Assembly (NCBI GenBank): GCA_002256765.1
Contig: NCHJ01000010.1
Span: 1 to 42,417, forward strand
Source: Bacteroidetes bacterium 24-39-8
Lineage (GTDB): Bacteria > Bacteroidota > Bacteroidia > Chitinophagales > Chitinophagaceae
Reading direction: 5' to 3'
Length of the DNA stretch: 42,417 nt
Each line of letters starts with the position of its first letter. Within the stretch, counting starts at the first letter, position 1. Position numbers and translations under genes: made by a program. This document shows positions 23,148 to 31,695 of the stretch, piece by piece. Under the pieces are notes generated by a model. It did not search any database. It was not told the origin of the DNA and saw nothing but the letters and a program-made list of their open reading frames with translations.

Positions 23148-23690
23148 ATGGAGGCATTAACCAGTAGATCCGTACAAGTGAGCCGCAAGCCAATGAGCTT
23201 AGCAGAACGCTTGTTCCTTCCCGCTATTTTAAAGGGAATGGGCATCACGTTTAGCCATATTTTCAAAAAGCAACCCACTATCCGTTATCCGGAACAACGC
23301 CGTGAATTTAGTCCCGTATTCCGCGGACTACACGTGCTCAACCGCGATGAAGAAGGAAGAGAGCGTTGCACCGCCTGCGGTTTGTGTGCCGTAGCTTGTC
23401 CTGCAGAAGCTATTACTATGGAAGCTGCAGAAAGACTACCTGGTGAAGAGCATTTGTACAGAGAAGAAAAATATGCAGCCAAATATGAAATTAATATGCT
23501 GCGTTGCATTTTCTGTGGTTTGTGTGAAGAAGCCTGCCCTAAAGATGCTATTTATTTAAGTGAAACTTTTGCGCCTGCTAATTACAATCGCAAAGGATTT
23601 ATTTATGGAAAAGATGATATGGTTATCCCTAACTTAAAAACAGATCCAGAAGGATTTGCAAAAGCAAAGGGAAGCCCAAGAAATAACTGA
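23148..23690 (+). CDS. nuoI: NADH-quinone oxidoreductase subunit I
   Basis: Ferredoxin-like subunit carrying the two [4Fe-4S] clusters N6a and N6b that pass electrons to NuoB. The ligands are C74-C77-C80 and C84 (RCTACGLCAVACP) and C120-C123-C126 and C130 (RCIFCGLCEEACP). The start at 23148 (Met-Glu-Ala-Leu) has an ATG; an upstream TTG at 23112 lies inside the palindrome and is less likely. 180 aa. Confidence 0.96.
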   Translation: MEALTSRSVQVSRKPMSLAERLFLPAILKGMGITFSHIFKKQPTIRYPEQRREFSPVFRGLHVLNRDEEGRERCTACGLCAVACPAEAITMEAAERLPGEEHLYREEKYAAKYEINMLRCIFCGLCEEACPKDAIYLSETFAPANYNRKGFIYGKDDMVIPNLKTDPEGFAKAKGSPRNN

Positions 23691-23731
23691 TCAACGAATG
23701 AAATGAGATTGGTGGCGGATTACCGCTGTTA

Positions 23732-24253
23732 ATGACTAATTCACAAGCAATGAATACAACTGAAATATTATTCTTTTTCCTAAGCGCTCTGGCCATCTTT
23801 AGCGCCATCATGGTACTGATTAGCAAAAATCCTATACATTCTGTATTGTGGTTGGTTGCGGTATTCTTTGCCATTTCCGGACACTATATTTTATTGAACG
23901 CACAGTTCTTGGCCATTGTGAACATGATTGTATATGCTGGTGCCATTATGGTATTGTTCTTATTTGTAGTCATGTTGATGAACTTGAATGCAGAAACCGA
24001 GCCACAGAAAAATTTGTGGATGAAATTGGCTGGTGTCATTTCTGGCGGTTGTCTTCTAATGGTATTGGTTTCCTTGGTGCGTCAGGCAACTGATTTGAAC
24101 GCTAAAAAAGCCATGACTACTACCGGAGATATTGGCCTAATTAAAAATCTTGGAAAGCTTTTATTTAGTGAATATGTAGTGCCATTTGAAATTACCAGTG
24201 TACTCTTTTTGAGTGCAATGATTGGAGCTATAGTCATTGGAAAAAAAGAATAA
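23732..24253 (+). CDS. nuoJ: NADH-quinone oxidoreductase subunit J
   Basis: Membrane subunit of the proton-pumping arm with five predicted helices in 173 aa. The family segment NPIHSVLWLVAVFFAISGHYILLNAQFLAIVNMIVYAGAIMVLF (shown here in part: helix 2 to the pi-bulge helix 3, residues about 32-75) is clear. The ATG at 23750 is an equally good start (Met-Asn-Thr-Thr-Glu). Confidence 0.95.
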   Translation: MTNSQAMNTTEILFFFLSALAIFSAIMVLISKNPIHSVLWLVAVFFAISGHYILLNAQFLAIVNMIVYAGAIMVLFLFVVMLMNLNAETEPQKNLWMKLAGVISGGCLLMVLVSLVRQATDLNAKKAMTTTGDIGLIKNLGKLLFSEYVVPFEITSVLFLSAMIGAIVIGKKE

Positions 24254-24306
24254 TAGGAAAATAAAAAATTCATTCACCTGCAGCAATGCAGTAATTTATA
24301 GAGACC

Positions 24307-24645
24307 ATGCCAATACAATATTATATCTACTTAAGTCTTGTCCTATTTAGCATTGGGATTATTGGGGTGTTAACACGCCGCAATGCCATCATTGTGTTTA
24401 TGTGCATTGAACTGATGTTGAATTCAGTGAACCTTTTGTTGGTTGCATTTTCAAAAATGCACTTGGCTTTTGCTACAGCCAATGACAAACTGGCTACAAC
24501 CGTTGGCACAGACGGTCAATTATTTGTATTCTTTATCATGGTGGTGGCAGCGGCAGAAGTAAGTGTGGGTTTGGCCATTATTGTAATGTTGTATAGAAAT
24601 ACGCATTCAGTTGACATTAACTTTTTGAACAGATTGAAAAACTAA
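24307..24645 (+). CDS. nuoK: NADH-quinone oxidoreductase subunit K
   Basis: Small membrane subunit, 112 aa, three helices, Mrp-antiporter-related. The second helix holds the essential glutamate in [15 protein letters not shown] and the third holds [17 protein letters not shown], both characteristic. The short gap before it (24254-24306) contains a small hairpin with a GCAA tetraloop (24278-24291). Confidence 0.96.
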   Translation: MPIQYYIYLSLVLFSIGIIGVLTRRNAIIVFMCIELMLNSVNLLLVAFSKMHLAFATANDKLATTVGTDGQLFVFFIMVVAAAEVSVGLAIIVMLYRNTHSVDINFLNRLKN

Positions 24646-24698
24646 AATCAGGGAATAGCCTACAGTTTATGGAAGGTTGGTCCCGCTAGAAAGATATT

Positions 24699-26636
24699 AT
24701 GAGCAAACTAGTTTATTTGATTCCGCTGTTTCCCCTGCTCGGTTTCCTGATCAACGGATTGGGCCGGAAGAATCTGTCTAAATCCATGATTGGCATTGTG
24801 GGTTCTGGGGCTGTTTTGGCTTCCTTTGTGGTAAGTGTATTGGTGTTTTTAGACGTTAAAACAAATGGTGCTTCGGTAGTCCCCTTATTTCCTTTTATTG
24901 ATGTTAAGGGTTTAGTAATTCCTTTTGCTTTTCAGGTAGACCAATTGTCTTCCCTGTTTTTGTTAATCATAACAGGAATAGGTTTTCTGATTCATTTATA
25001 TTCTACTGCTTATATGCACGAAGAAGAGAACCAACACTATGGTAGGTATTTTGCTTACTTAAATCTGTTTGTGTTCTCTATGTTGTTGTTGATTCTTGGA
25101 TCCAACTATGTGATCATGTTTATTGGTTGGGAAGGGGTAGGTCTTTGTTCTTATTTGCTTATTGGTTATTGGTTTAAAAACAATGATTACAATTATGCTG
25201 CTAAGAAGGCTTTTATCATGAACCGAATTGGTGACCTTGGGTTTTTATTAGCGGTGTTCTGGTTAATTTTCAAATTAGGTACAGCTACTTATACAGATGT
25301 TTTTAGCGCTGCTAGTCTGGCTAAATTATCCGCTTTTGATATTACGACTATCACCACTTTATTATTTGTAGGAGCCATGGGTAAGAGTGCACAGATTCCT
25401 TTGTACACTTGGTTGCCAGATGCTATGGCCGGTCCAACACCTGTTTCTGCTTTGATCCACGCGGCTACCATGGTTACCGCAGGTATCTATATGATTGCGC
25501 GTAGCAATATCCTCTATACCATGGCCCCAGGTACACAAACCTTGGTTGCCATTGTTGGTTTGGCTACGGCTATTTTTGCAGCAACTATTGCTTTAAAGCA
25601 AAACGATATTAAAAAAGTATTGGCTTATTCTACCGTTAGTCAATTGGGTTATATGTTTCTTGGTTTAGGAGTTGGTGCTTATACTGGTGCCGTATTTCAC
25701 GTAATGACCCACGCATTCTTCAAAGCCTTATTGTTCTTAGGAGCAGGTTCTGTAATTCATGCCATGCATCACGAACAAGATATTCGCAAAATGGGTGGGT
25801 TAAAAAAACACTTACCCATTACGCATATTACTTTCTTATTGGCTTGTTTGGCTATTGCGGGTATTCCTCCCTTCTCCGGTTTTTTCTCAAAAGATGAAAT
25901 CTTGATGGCGGCTTATGCAAAAAGTCCTTTGTATTATTATGTTGGATTGGGTGGTGCTTTAATGACCGCTTTTTATATGTTCCGTTTATACACCCTTACT
26001 TTCTTAGGCGGATTTAGAGGTACCCATGACCAAGAACATCATTTACACGAGAGTCCTGCAGCTATGACTATTCCTTTAGTGGTATTGGCTATTCTTTCTG
26101 TTGTTGGTGGATTGGTTGGAATTCCTGAATTATTTGCCAAAGACGCTCATAGTTTAGAACATTTCTTGGCGCCTATTTTTGCTGGCTCTACTGCCATTGC
26201 AGAACATCATCATTTGGAAGCATCACAAGAATGGATTCTTTTAGGCGTATCAACTGCACTCATTATTGCAGTGATTCTCTATGCGGTTAATAGCTTCAAG
26301 AAATACCAAGCCAATGGTTCAGAAAATTCAGGTGTTGCTAAATTGTTAGAGAACAAATGGTATGTAGATGAACTCTACAATACAGTTATTGTAAACCCAT
26401 TGCACCTTCTTGCTGGTTTCTTCAAAAATATTATTGAGAAAAATCTAATAGACGGAGCAGTAAATGGGGTTGGCCGTTTGGTGGGTTATGGTTCTCGTCA
26501 ATTGCGTTTGATTCAAAGTGGTCAAGTTGGTAATTACTTAATCATCATGGTATTGGCCATTGTTGTGTTTATATTGATTTGGTTCAATGACCTTACCATT
26601 GTTTATTATCTGACTCGTTTATTTAAAATGGCCTAG
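24699..26636 (+). CDS. nuoL: NADH-quinone oxidoreductase subunit L
   Basis: Largest antiporter-like proton-pumping subunit, at the far end of the membrane arm, 645 aa. It shows the family segments GWEGVGLCSYLLIGYW (essential glutamate), PLYTWLPDAMAGPTPVSALIHAATMV and VLAYSTVSQLGYMFLGLG. The C-terminal extension with the long lateral helix follows (about 500-610), and then a last membrane helix. Complete. nuoM starts 18 bp later. Confidence 0.97.
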   Translation: MSKLVYLIPLFPLLGFLINGLGRKNLSKSMIGIVGSGAVLASFVVSVLVFLDVKTNGASVVPLFPFIDVKGLVIPFAFQVDQLSSLFLLIITGIGFLIHLYSTAYMHEEENQHYGRYFAYLNLFVFSMLLLILGSNYVIMFIGWEGVGLCSYLLIGYWFKNNDYNYAAKKAFIMNRIGDLGFLLAVFWLIFKLGTATYTDVFSAASLAKLSAFDITTITTLLFVGAMGKSAQIPLYTWLPDAMAGPTPVSALIHAATMVTAGIYMIARSNILYTMAPGTQTLVAIVGLATAIFAATIALKQNDIKKVLAYSTVSQLGYMFLGLGVGAYTGAVFHVMTHAFFKALLFLGAGSVIHAMHHEQDIRKMGGLKKHLPITHITFLLACLAIAGIPPFSGFFSKDEILMAAYAKSPLYYYVGLGGALMTAFYMFRLYTLTFLGGFRGTHDQEHHLHESPAAMTIPLVVLAILSVVGGLVGIPELFAKDAHSLEHFLAPIFAGSTAIAEHHHLEASQEWILLGVSTALIIAVILYAVNSFKKYQANGSENSGVAKLLENKWYVDELYNTVIVNPLHLLAGFFKNIIEKNLIDGAVNGVGRLVGYGSRQLRLIQSGQVGNYLIIMVLAIVVFILIWFNDLTIVYYLTRLFKMA

Positions 26637-26654
26637 TAGCATTAAAGAAATAAT

Positions 26655-28082
26655 ATGATTCCTCTATTACTCATATCCATTCCATTGCTTAGCGGACTAG
26701 CAGTATTTCTGCTAAAAGATTCGCCAGCATCCAAGGCATTGGCCCTGGTATCTTCTATTGCAACACTGGCATTGGCCCTAGTAGCAGTTTTTAGTAAGGG
26801 TATTCTCCACTACGATGCTGCTTGGCTACCCGTTTTGGGAAGTAGGTTCAGCCTCATGCAAGACGGTATGGCAAAAATGCTTTGCTTATTAACTGCTATT
26901 TCTTTTCCAGTTGTTTTTACGGCAACTTATAACAATAGCTACCAAAAATCCGCTGCTTTTTACGGATTGATGTTGTTAACCCAAGCTGGATTAATGGGTG
27001 TATTCTTAGCATCAGACGCATTATTATTTTATTTCTTCTGGGAGCTAGCATTAATCCCTGTTTACTTTCTTTGCTCTATCTGGGGTGGTGAACGTAGGAT
27101 TGCCGTTACCTTCAAATTTTTTGTATACACTTTTGTAGGTTCTTTATTAATGTTGGTTGGTTTGCTCTTTGTTTATTCCAAAACAGCTGACCATAGTTTT
27201 GCATTAGAATCTTTCTATCAAGTAAAATTGATGGCTAAGGAACAAGCCTATGTATTTGCGTTGTTCTTTATTGCTTTTGCTATTAAAATGCCCATCTTCC
27301 CGCTGCATACTTGGCAGCCTGATGCTTATGAGCAATCGCCAACGGCTACTACTATGATCTTGAGTGGCGTAATGGTGAAAATGGGGATCTACGCGGTGAT
27401 TCGTTGGTTAGTACCCATGGTACCTGATGCGGTTCATGGTCATGCCAATTTTGTGATTATACTTTCTGTAATAGGAATGATTTATGCTTCTCTAATTGCT
27501 ATTAGACAGGATGATATCAAACGCTTGATAGCTTACTCTTCTATTGCGCATATTGGTTTAATGTGTGCAGCCATTTTTGTACAAAACAGGATTGGTTTAG
27601 AAGGGGTGATGATTCAAATGTTTAACCACGGAGTCAACGTGATTGGTCTTTGGATTGTAGCAGATGTAATTGAGCAACAATTAGGTACTCGCAAGATGAG
27701 TGAATTAGGTGGTCTAGCACAGAAAACCCCTGTACTTGCTATTTTGTTGGTGTTAATGGCATTAGCCAATGTGGCCCTGCCTTTAACCAATGCTTTTGTG
27801 GGTGAGTTCTTAATGTTTAATGGTTTGTTCCAATTCAATATTTGGATGGCTGCAATTGCAGGAATCAGCATTATTTTGGCGGCGGTGTATACCCTGAATA
27901 TGATTCAAAAAGTTTTCTATGGTCAGGTTGCTGAGAAAGTAACTAATGCCGTAGACCTTAGTTTCAATACGCAATTGGCTTTGGGCATTTTAGTAATAAT
28001 GGTATTGGTAATGGGATTGTATCCTCAACCAATGATCAATCTTACCAAGGATACAGTAGACGCTATTTTTGTACAACGATAA
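26655..28082 (+). CDS. nuoM: NADH-quinone oxidoreductase subunit M
   Basis: Antiporter-like proton-pumping subunit, 475 aa with about 13-14 helices. It has FFWELALIPVYFLCSIWGG (conserved glutamate), MPIFPLHTWQPDAYEQSPT and LIAYSSIAHIGLMCAAIF. Complete, with nuoN 39 bp downstream. Confidence 0.97.
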   Translation: MIPLLLISIPLLSGLAVFLLKDSPASKALALVSSIATLALALVAVFSKGILHYDAAWLPVLGSRFSLMQDGMAKMLCLLTAISFPVVFTATYNNSYQKSAAFYGLMLLTQAGLMGVFLASDALLFYFFWELALIPVYFLCSIWGGERRIAVTFKFFVYTFVGSLLMLVGLLFVYSKTADHSFALESFYQVKLMAKEQAYVFALFFIAFAIKMPIFPLHTWQPDAYEQSPTATTMILSGVMVKMGIYAVIRWLVPMVPDAVHGHANFVIILSVIGMIYASLIAIRQDDIKRLIAYSSIAHIGLMCAAIFVQNRIGLEGVMIQMFNHGVNVIGLWIVADVIEQQLGTRKMSELGGLAQKTPVLAILLVLMALANVALPLTNAFVGEFLMFNGLFQFNIWMAAIAGISIILAAVYTLNMIQKVFYGQVAEKVTNAVDLSFNTQLALGILVIMVLVMGLYPQPMINLTKDTVDAIFVQR

Positions 28083-28121
28083 ATGAATAGGGCTTTTTTA
28101 AAGCTTTTAAGATAAATAGTT

Positions 28122-29510
28122 ATGAACGCAATCATTGTTTCGGCTTTAATGGGGGTAGTGATGATGTTAAGTGGCATCATCTTTCAGAACAAATCTCTGA
28201 TGAAGCACCTGGCTGCTGCCGGTCTTATTTTGTTGTTGGTAGCCAACCTACTGCAGTCTTATGGAAAATATGTGATTCAAGTAGACACGCATAACCTCTT
28301 GCATTTTGAGCAGTTTGGAATCTTCTTCAATACCATTGCTATTGTTGCTACACTGATTTATGTATTGCTAAGTGGTAAGGATATTGAAAATACCGGGGTG
28401 CATCCTGCAGAATATTTTGCCCTTGTGTTCTTTGTACTTTGCGGTGTAACCATTCTTACTTCTTTCAACGGATTGTTGATGTTGTTCTTGGGCGTAGAAA
28501 TCATGTCTATTCCTTTGTACATTCTAACTGGTGCAGATAAAAAGAATTTGAAAAGTAATGAAGCATCTCTAAAATATTTGTTGATGGGTTCTTTCTCTAC
28601 GGGTATTATGCTCATGGGAATTGCCCTGATCTATGGCGGTAGTGGCAGTTTTGGTATTAATCCAGCCACTCCAGAAATGACGATGGGTGGTATTCCTAAA
28701 GTATCTTTTCTAACGGTATCTGGATTGATTTTGTTGTTTGTATCCATATGTTTTAAAGTATCAGCTGCTCCCTTCCATTTCTGGACCCCAGATGTTTATG
28801 ATGGAGCGCCTTCTGTATTTACTTCCTTTATGGCAACAGTGGTAAAAGCCGCAGGATTTTTTGCTTTTATGCGTTTGTTTGAATCGCAGAGCGATCTAAT
28901 GGGAGCTACCTGGAAAATCTTATTATCCTTTGTCATTATTGCAACTTTATTAATTGGAAATATTACTGCTGTGTTTCAGCAAAGCGTGAAAAGAATGTTA
29001 GCTTATTCCAGTATTGCCCAAGCAGGATTCATGTTATTTGCTTTGTATGCAGGTAATGACTTGGCCAAAGAAGGGATTCTCTTATACGCTGCAGCGTATA
29101 GCTTAGCTACGATTGGCGTATTTGCGGTCTTGATTAAAATGAAGGATTATACCCTTGACGGATTCAATGGACTTGCCAAAACACAGCCTGTCTTGGCATT
29201 GGCCACCACTATTTGCTTATTATCCTTATCCGGAATTCCTTTAACTGCTGGATTCTTTGCCAAATACTATATGTTGGCAGCCGTAGTTAAAGCGGGTGGT
29301 GCCCTTTGGATAGTGATTGTTGCCGTTCTTTTTGCCGCAGTAAGTGTCTATTATTATTTCAGAGTAATACAGGCTATGTACTTTAAAGAAGGTGCTGCCG
29401 AGACCTCAGAAATTACTGGCGGTTTTAAAATTGGACTGCTCTTTGTAGCCGGTTTAATAGTTTTGATTGGTCTGCTACCCTCTGTATTGCTCAATTATTT
29501 CTATTTTTAA
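28122..29510 (+). CDS. nuoN: NADH-quinone oxidoreductase subunit N
   Basis: Third antiporter-like subunit, 462 aa. Key segments are FLGVEIMSIPLYILTGADKK (conserved glutamate), APFHFWTPDVYDGAPS and MLAYSSIAQAGFMLFAL, ending in SGIPLTAGFFAKYY and a last helix. It is the final gene of the nuo operon; no strong terminator was seen in the 85 bp before the next gene. Confidence 0.97.
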   Translation: MNAIIVSALMGVVMMLSGIIFQNKSLMKHLAAAGLILLLVANLLQSYGKYVIQVDTHNLLHFEQFGIFFNTIAIVATLIYVLLSGKDIENTGVHPAEYFALVFFVLCGVTILTSFNGLLMLFLGVEIMSIPLYILTGADKKNLKSNEASLKYLLMGSFSTGIMLMGIALIYGGSGSFGINPATPEMTMGGIPKVSFLTVSGLILLFVSICFKVSAAPFHFWTPDVYDGAPSVFTSFMATVVKAAGFFAFMRLFESQSDLMGATWKILLSFVIIATLLIGNITAVFQQSVKRMLAYSSIAQAGFMLFALYAGNDLAKEGILLYAAAYSLATIGVFAVLIKMKDYTLDGFNGLAKTQPVLALATTICLLSLSGIPLTAGFFAKYYMLAAVVKAGGALWIVIVAVLFAAVSVYYYFRVIQAMYFKEGAAETSEITGGFKIGLLFVAGLIVLIGLLPSVLLNYFYF

Positions 29511-29595
29511 CCGCTCTTCATATTTATTACGGCAGTTTCCCTGAAACGGGCAATCTCAATTACCTTTAAGGTATTGATAGATTAATTTATACTGC

Positions 29596-30876
29596 ATGAC
29601 CACATTTGATTCCTTTAGTTTAGCATGGCGCACGGTTAAGAGCAATAAACTCAGAACCAGCATCACGGTAGCCATTATAGCTTTTGGTATTATGGCATTA
29701 ATTGGCATTATTACCGCCATTGAAGCCATGAACCAGAGCCTGAAAGAGAGTTTCTCTTCCATGGGGGCTAATGCCTTTAGTATTCGCTATAAGGAAACAA
29801 ACGTTAGAATGGGAGGTGGAGGCCGGAATGGTGATTTTGGAAAGACCAAGAGGGGAAAGAAAGAGAAGAAGTCTAATTTGGGCAAACCTATTCGCAAAGA
29901 AGACGCAGAATATTTTAAAGCTGGATTTGCCTATCCAGGCGCCATCACAACTATTTACAGAAGAGGTCCGGGTGCACAGGAAATTCATTACCAAGAAAAG
30001 AAAACCAATCCACAAATAGTTTTGTGGGGTGGAGACGAGAATTACTTACAGGTTAATGGGTATACTATTGCTCAAGGTAGAAACCTCAATGGGTTAGATA
30101 TACAAAGTGGTAGAAATGTTTGCCTAATTGGGGCCAATGTTGCTACCAAATTATTTGGTGACAAGCCCGAAAAATCTATTGAAAAAATCATACGCATTGG
30201 TTCAGTACCATATAGGGTTATTGGGTTATTAAAAACCAAGGGTTCAAGCGCTATGTTGCGTCAAGACGATATGATTTTCACTTCCTATACCAACCTTAGA
30301 AGGTTTGCTAATAGTACTCCTTCTTATTTGTTAGGTGTCATGGTTGGTAATGTTAAAGAATTGGATGTTGCATCTGGTGAAGCCACTTCTGTATTCCGCT
30401 CCGTGAGAAAATTGCATCCTGTGGATGAAGATAATTTTGTCATTGAAAAAAGCGACAAATTTGCCGAGTTATTTATTGGCTTTTTAAGTAGTATTACTGG
30501 ATCCGCTGGTGCCATTGGTTTGATTACCCTAATTGGTGCCGCCATTGGATTAATGAATATTATGTTGGTGGCCGTTAATGAACGTACCAAAGAGGTAGGA
30601 TTGATTAAAGCCATTGGTGGCAAGAGCAAGAATGTGCGTCAGCAATTTTTGTTTGAAAGTATGATTATCTCTTTGTTGGGTGCATTATTTGGGATCATCT
30701 TAGGTGTGCTAGTGGGGAATCTATTTTCCATTATCCTTAAAACAGGATTTGTAGTGCCTTGGGCCTGGGTGATTATAGGAATAGTCATCTGTTCTGTGGT
30801 AGGTTTGGCTGCAGGTATTTATCCTGCTATGAAAGCTGCCAAACTAAATCCAATTGTAGCACTGAGATACGAATAA
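29596..30876 (+). CDS. ABC transporter permease, MacB/FtsX type
   Basis: 426-residue inner-membrane protein with the MacB-like architecture: one helix near the N-terminus (about 24-45), a large periplasmic domain (about 50-290) and three C-terminal helices forming the FtsX domain (LITLIGAAIGLMNIMLVAV; ISLLGALFGIILGVLVG; VIIGIVICSVVGLAAGIYPA), ending in the typical KLNPIVALRYE. A Gly/Lys-rich stretch about residues 72-97 is an unusual basic loop. Such permeases need an ATPase partner; none is adjacent. The substrate is unknown (peptide, lipid or lipoprotein handling in the family). Confidence 0.9.
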   Translation: MTTFDSFSLAWRTVKSNKLRTSITVAIIAFGIMALIGIITAIEAMNQSLKESFSSMGANAFSIRYKETNVRMGGGGRNGDFGKTKRGKKEKKSNLGKPIRKEDAEYFKAGFAYPGAITTIYRRGPGAQEIHYQEKKTNPQIVLWGGDENYLQVNGYTIAQGRNLNGLDIQSGRNVCLIGANVATKLFGDKPEKSIEKIIRIGSVPYRVIGLLKTKGSSAMLRQDDMIFTSYTNLRRFANSTPSYLLGVMVGNVKELDVASGEATSVFRSVRKLHPVDEDNFVIEKSDKFAELFIGFLSSITGSAGAIGLITLIGAAIGLMNIMLVAVNERTKEVGLIKAIGGKSKNVRQQFLFESMIISLLGALFGIILGVLVGNLFSIILKTGFVVPWAWVIIGIVICSVVGLAAGIYPAMKAAKLNPIVALRYE

Positions 30877-30888
30877 GTTGGGTTATTC
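30871..30888. terminator. Weak bidirectional hairpin over two convergent stop codons
   Basis: GAATAA (30871-30876) pairs with TTATTC (30883-30888) around a 6-nt loop; both stop codons of the convergent genes lie in the stem. The short AT-rich stem is followed by a few T on the plus side and makes at best a weak terminator. Confidence 0.3.
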
Positions 30889-31593
30889 CTTTTTGAATTG
30901 TTTCAACTGTGCGTTGATATAGTAGCGAATGTCTTCATCAGATGGATTGCTTCTTAACCATTCATAAGAGGGTCTGCTCTGTTGCATAAACTGTCTTAGG
31001 GTATCGTCTTTAAAACCGGTTGATTCAGCTACTAATTGTTGGGAGTATCGGTAATTGATATAAGCCTCTTTTTCGTTGCGATCAAAAAAGTCTAATGCCC
31101 TCCTTTTACTTTTCTCGTGTTTGGAAAATCGGTCAATACTAATACCCAATCCTGCGCCACTATTGGATAATGCAAATGTGGGTTTTTTATAAGAAACCAT
31201 ATCGTGCAACAAATCATTTCTTCTTTCCATACTATCCATCTGATAGGCACTCATGCCTTTTGCGGTAACTGTTACATTTCCTAGGTCATGAGATAGGGGA
31301 GAAACAAATAAGTCAATACTATCTTTTTCTAAAAAACTACGCGTTAATTGTACGGTGTCAAAATGATAGCCAACTGCTGCAAATGAAATAATATCATTGG
31401 GTTTAACATTGAGCTTGAATCTGCCTGTATTGCCTGTCATTACAATCTGTCCACTATTGTTATTGCTGATGCTGGCCAATACTACTGGCGCATGTGTTAC
31501 ACTATCTCTTAAATATCCAATCAGGGGTTTGTTTTTCTGAGCATTCAAATTGTTCAGCAACAAGCAAGACAACAAAAGCAGCAAGGTTCTCAT
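30883..31593 (-). CDS. Secreted protein with carboxypeptidase-regulatory-like domain
   Basis: 236 residues. A signal peptide (MRTLLLLLSCLLLNNLNA) is followed by a carboxypeptidase-D-regulatory-like beta-sandwich (about 22-95: GYLRDSVTHAPVVLASI, TGNTGRFKLNVKPNDIISFAAVGY). Then comes a region with VTVTAKGMSAYQMDSMERRNDL and a charged helical C-terminus. This type of protein occurs widely in Bacteroidota envelopes; the domain is the same as that at the N-terminus of SusC-type receptors, but here there is no receptor barrel. Function unknown. It converges on the permease gene with a 6-bp gap. Confidence 0.8.
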   Translation of the reverse strand: MRTLLLLLSCLLLNNLNAQKNKPLIGYLRDSVTHAPVVLASISNNNSGQIVMTGNTGRFKLNVKPNDIISFAAVGYHFDTVQLTRSFLEKDSIDLFVSPLSHDLGNVTVTAKGMSAYQMDSMERRNDLLHDMVSYKKPTFALSNSGAGLGISIDRFSKHEKSKRRALDFFDRNEKEAYINYRYSQQLVAESTGFKDDTLRQFMQQSRPSYEWLRSNPSDEDIRYYINAQLKQFKKE

Positions 31594-31643
31594 TTGTTCT
31601 ATTTTCTCAAAGTTATCAATTTAGCTATCCCTAAAGCAACAAT

Positions 31644-31679
31644 AAAAAAGCCGTCCCGGTTGATTGGGACGGCTTTTTT
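31644..31679. terminator. Strong bidirectional terminator after the metalloprotease gene
   Basis: Perfect 14-bp stem (31644-31657 with 31666-31679) with an 8-nt loop, GC-rich core GCCGTCCC and A6/T6 ends on both strands. It lies 16 bp beyond the metalloprotease stop and separates it from the next minus-strand gene. Confidence 0.85.
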
Positions 31680-31695
31680 AACTATTTGTTTTGGA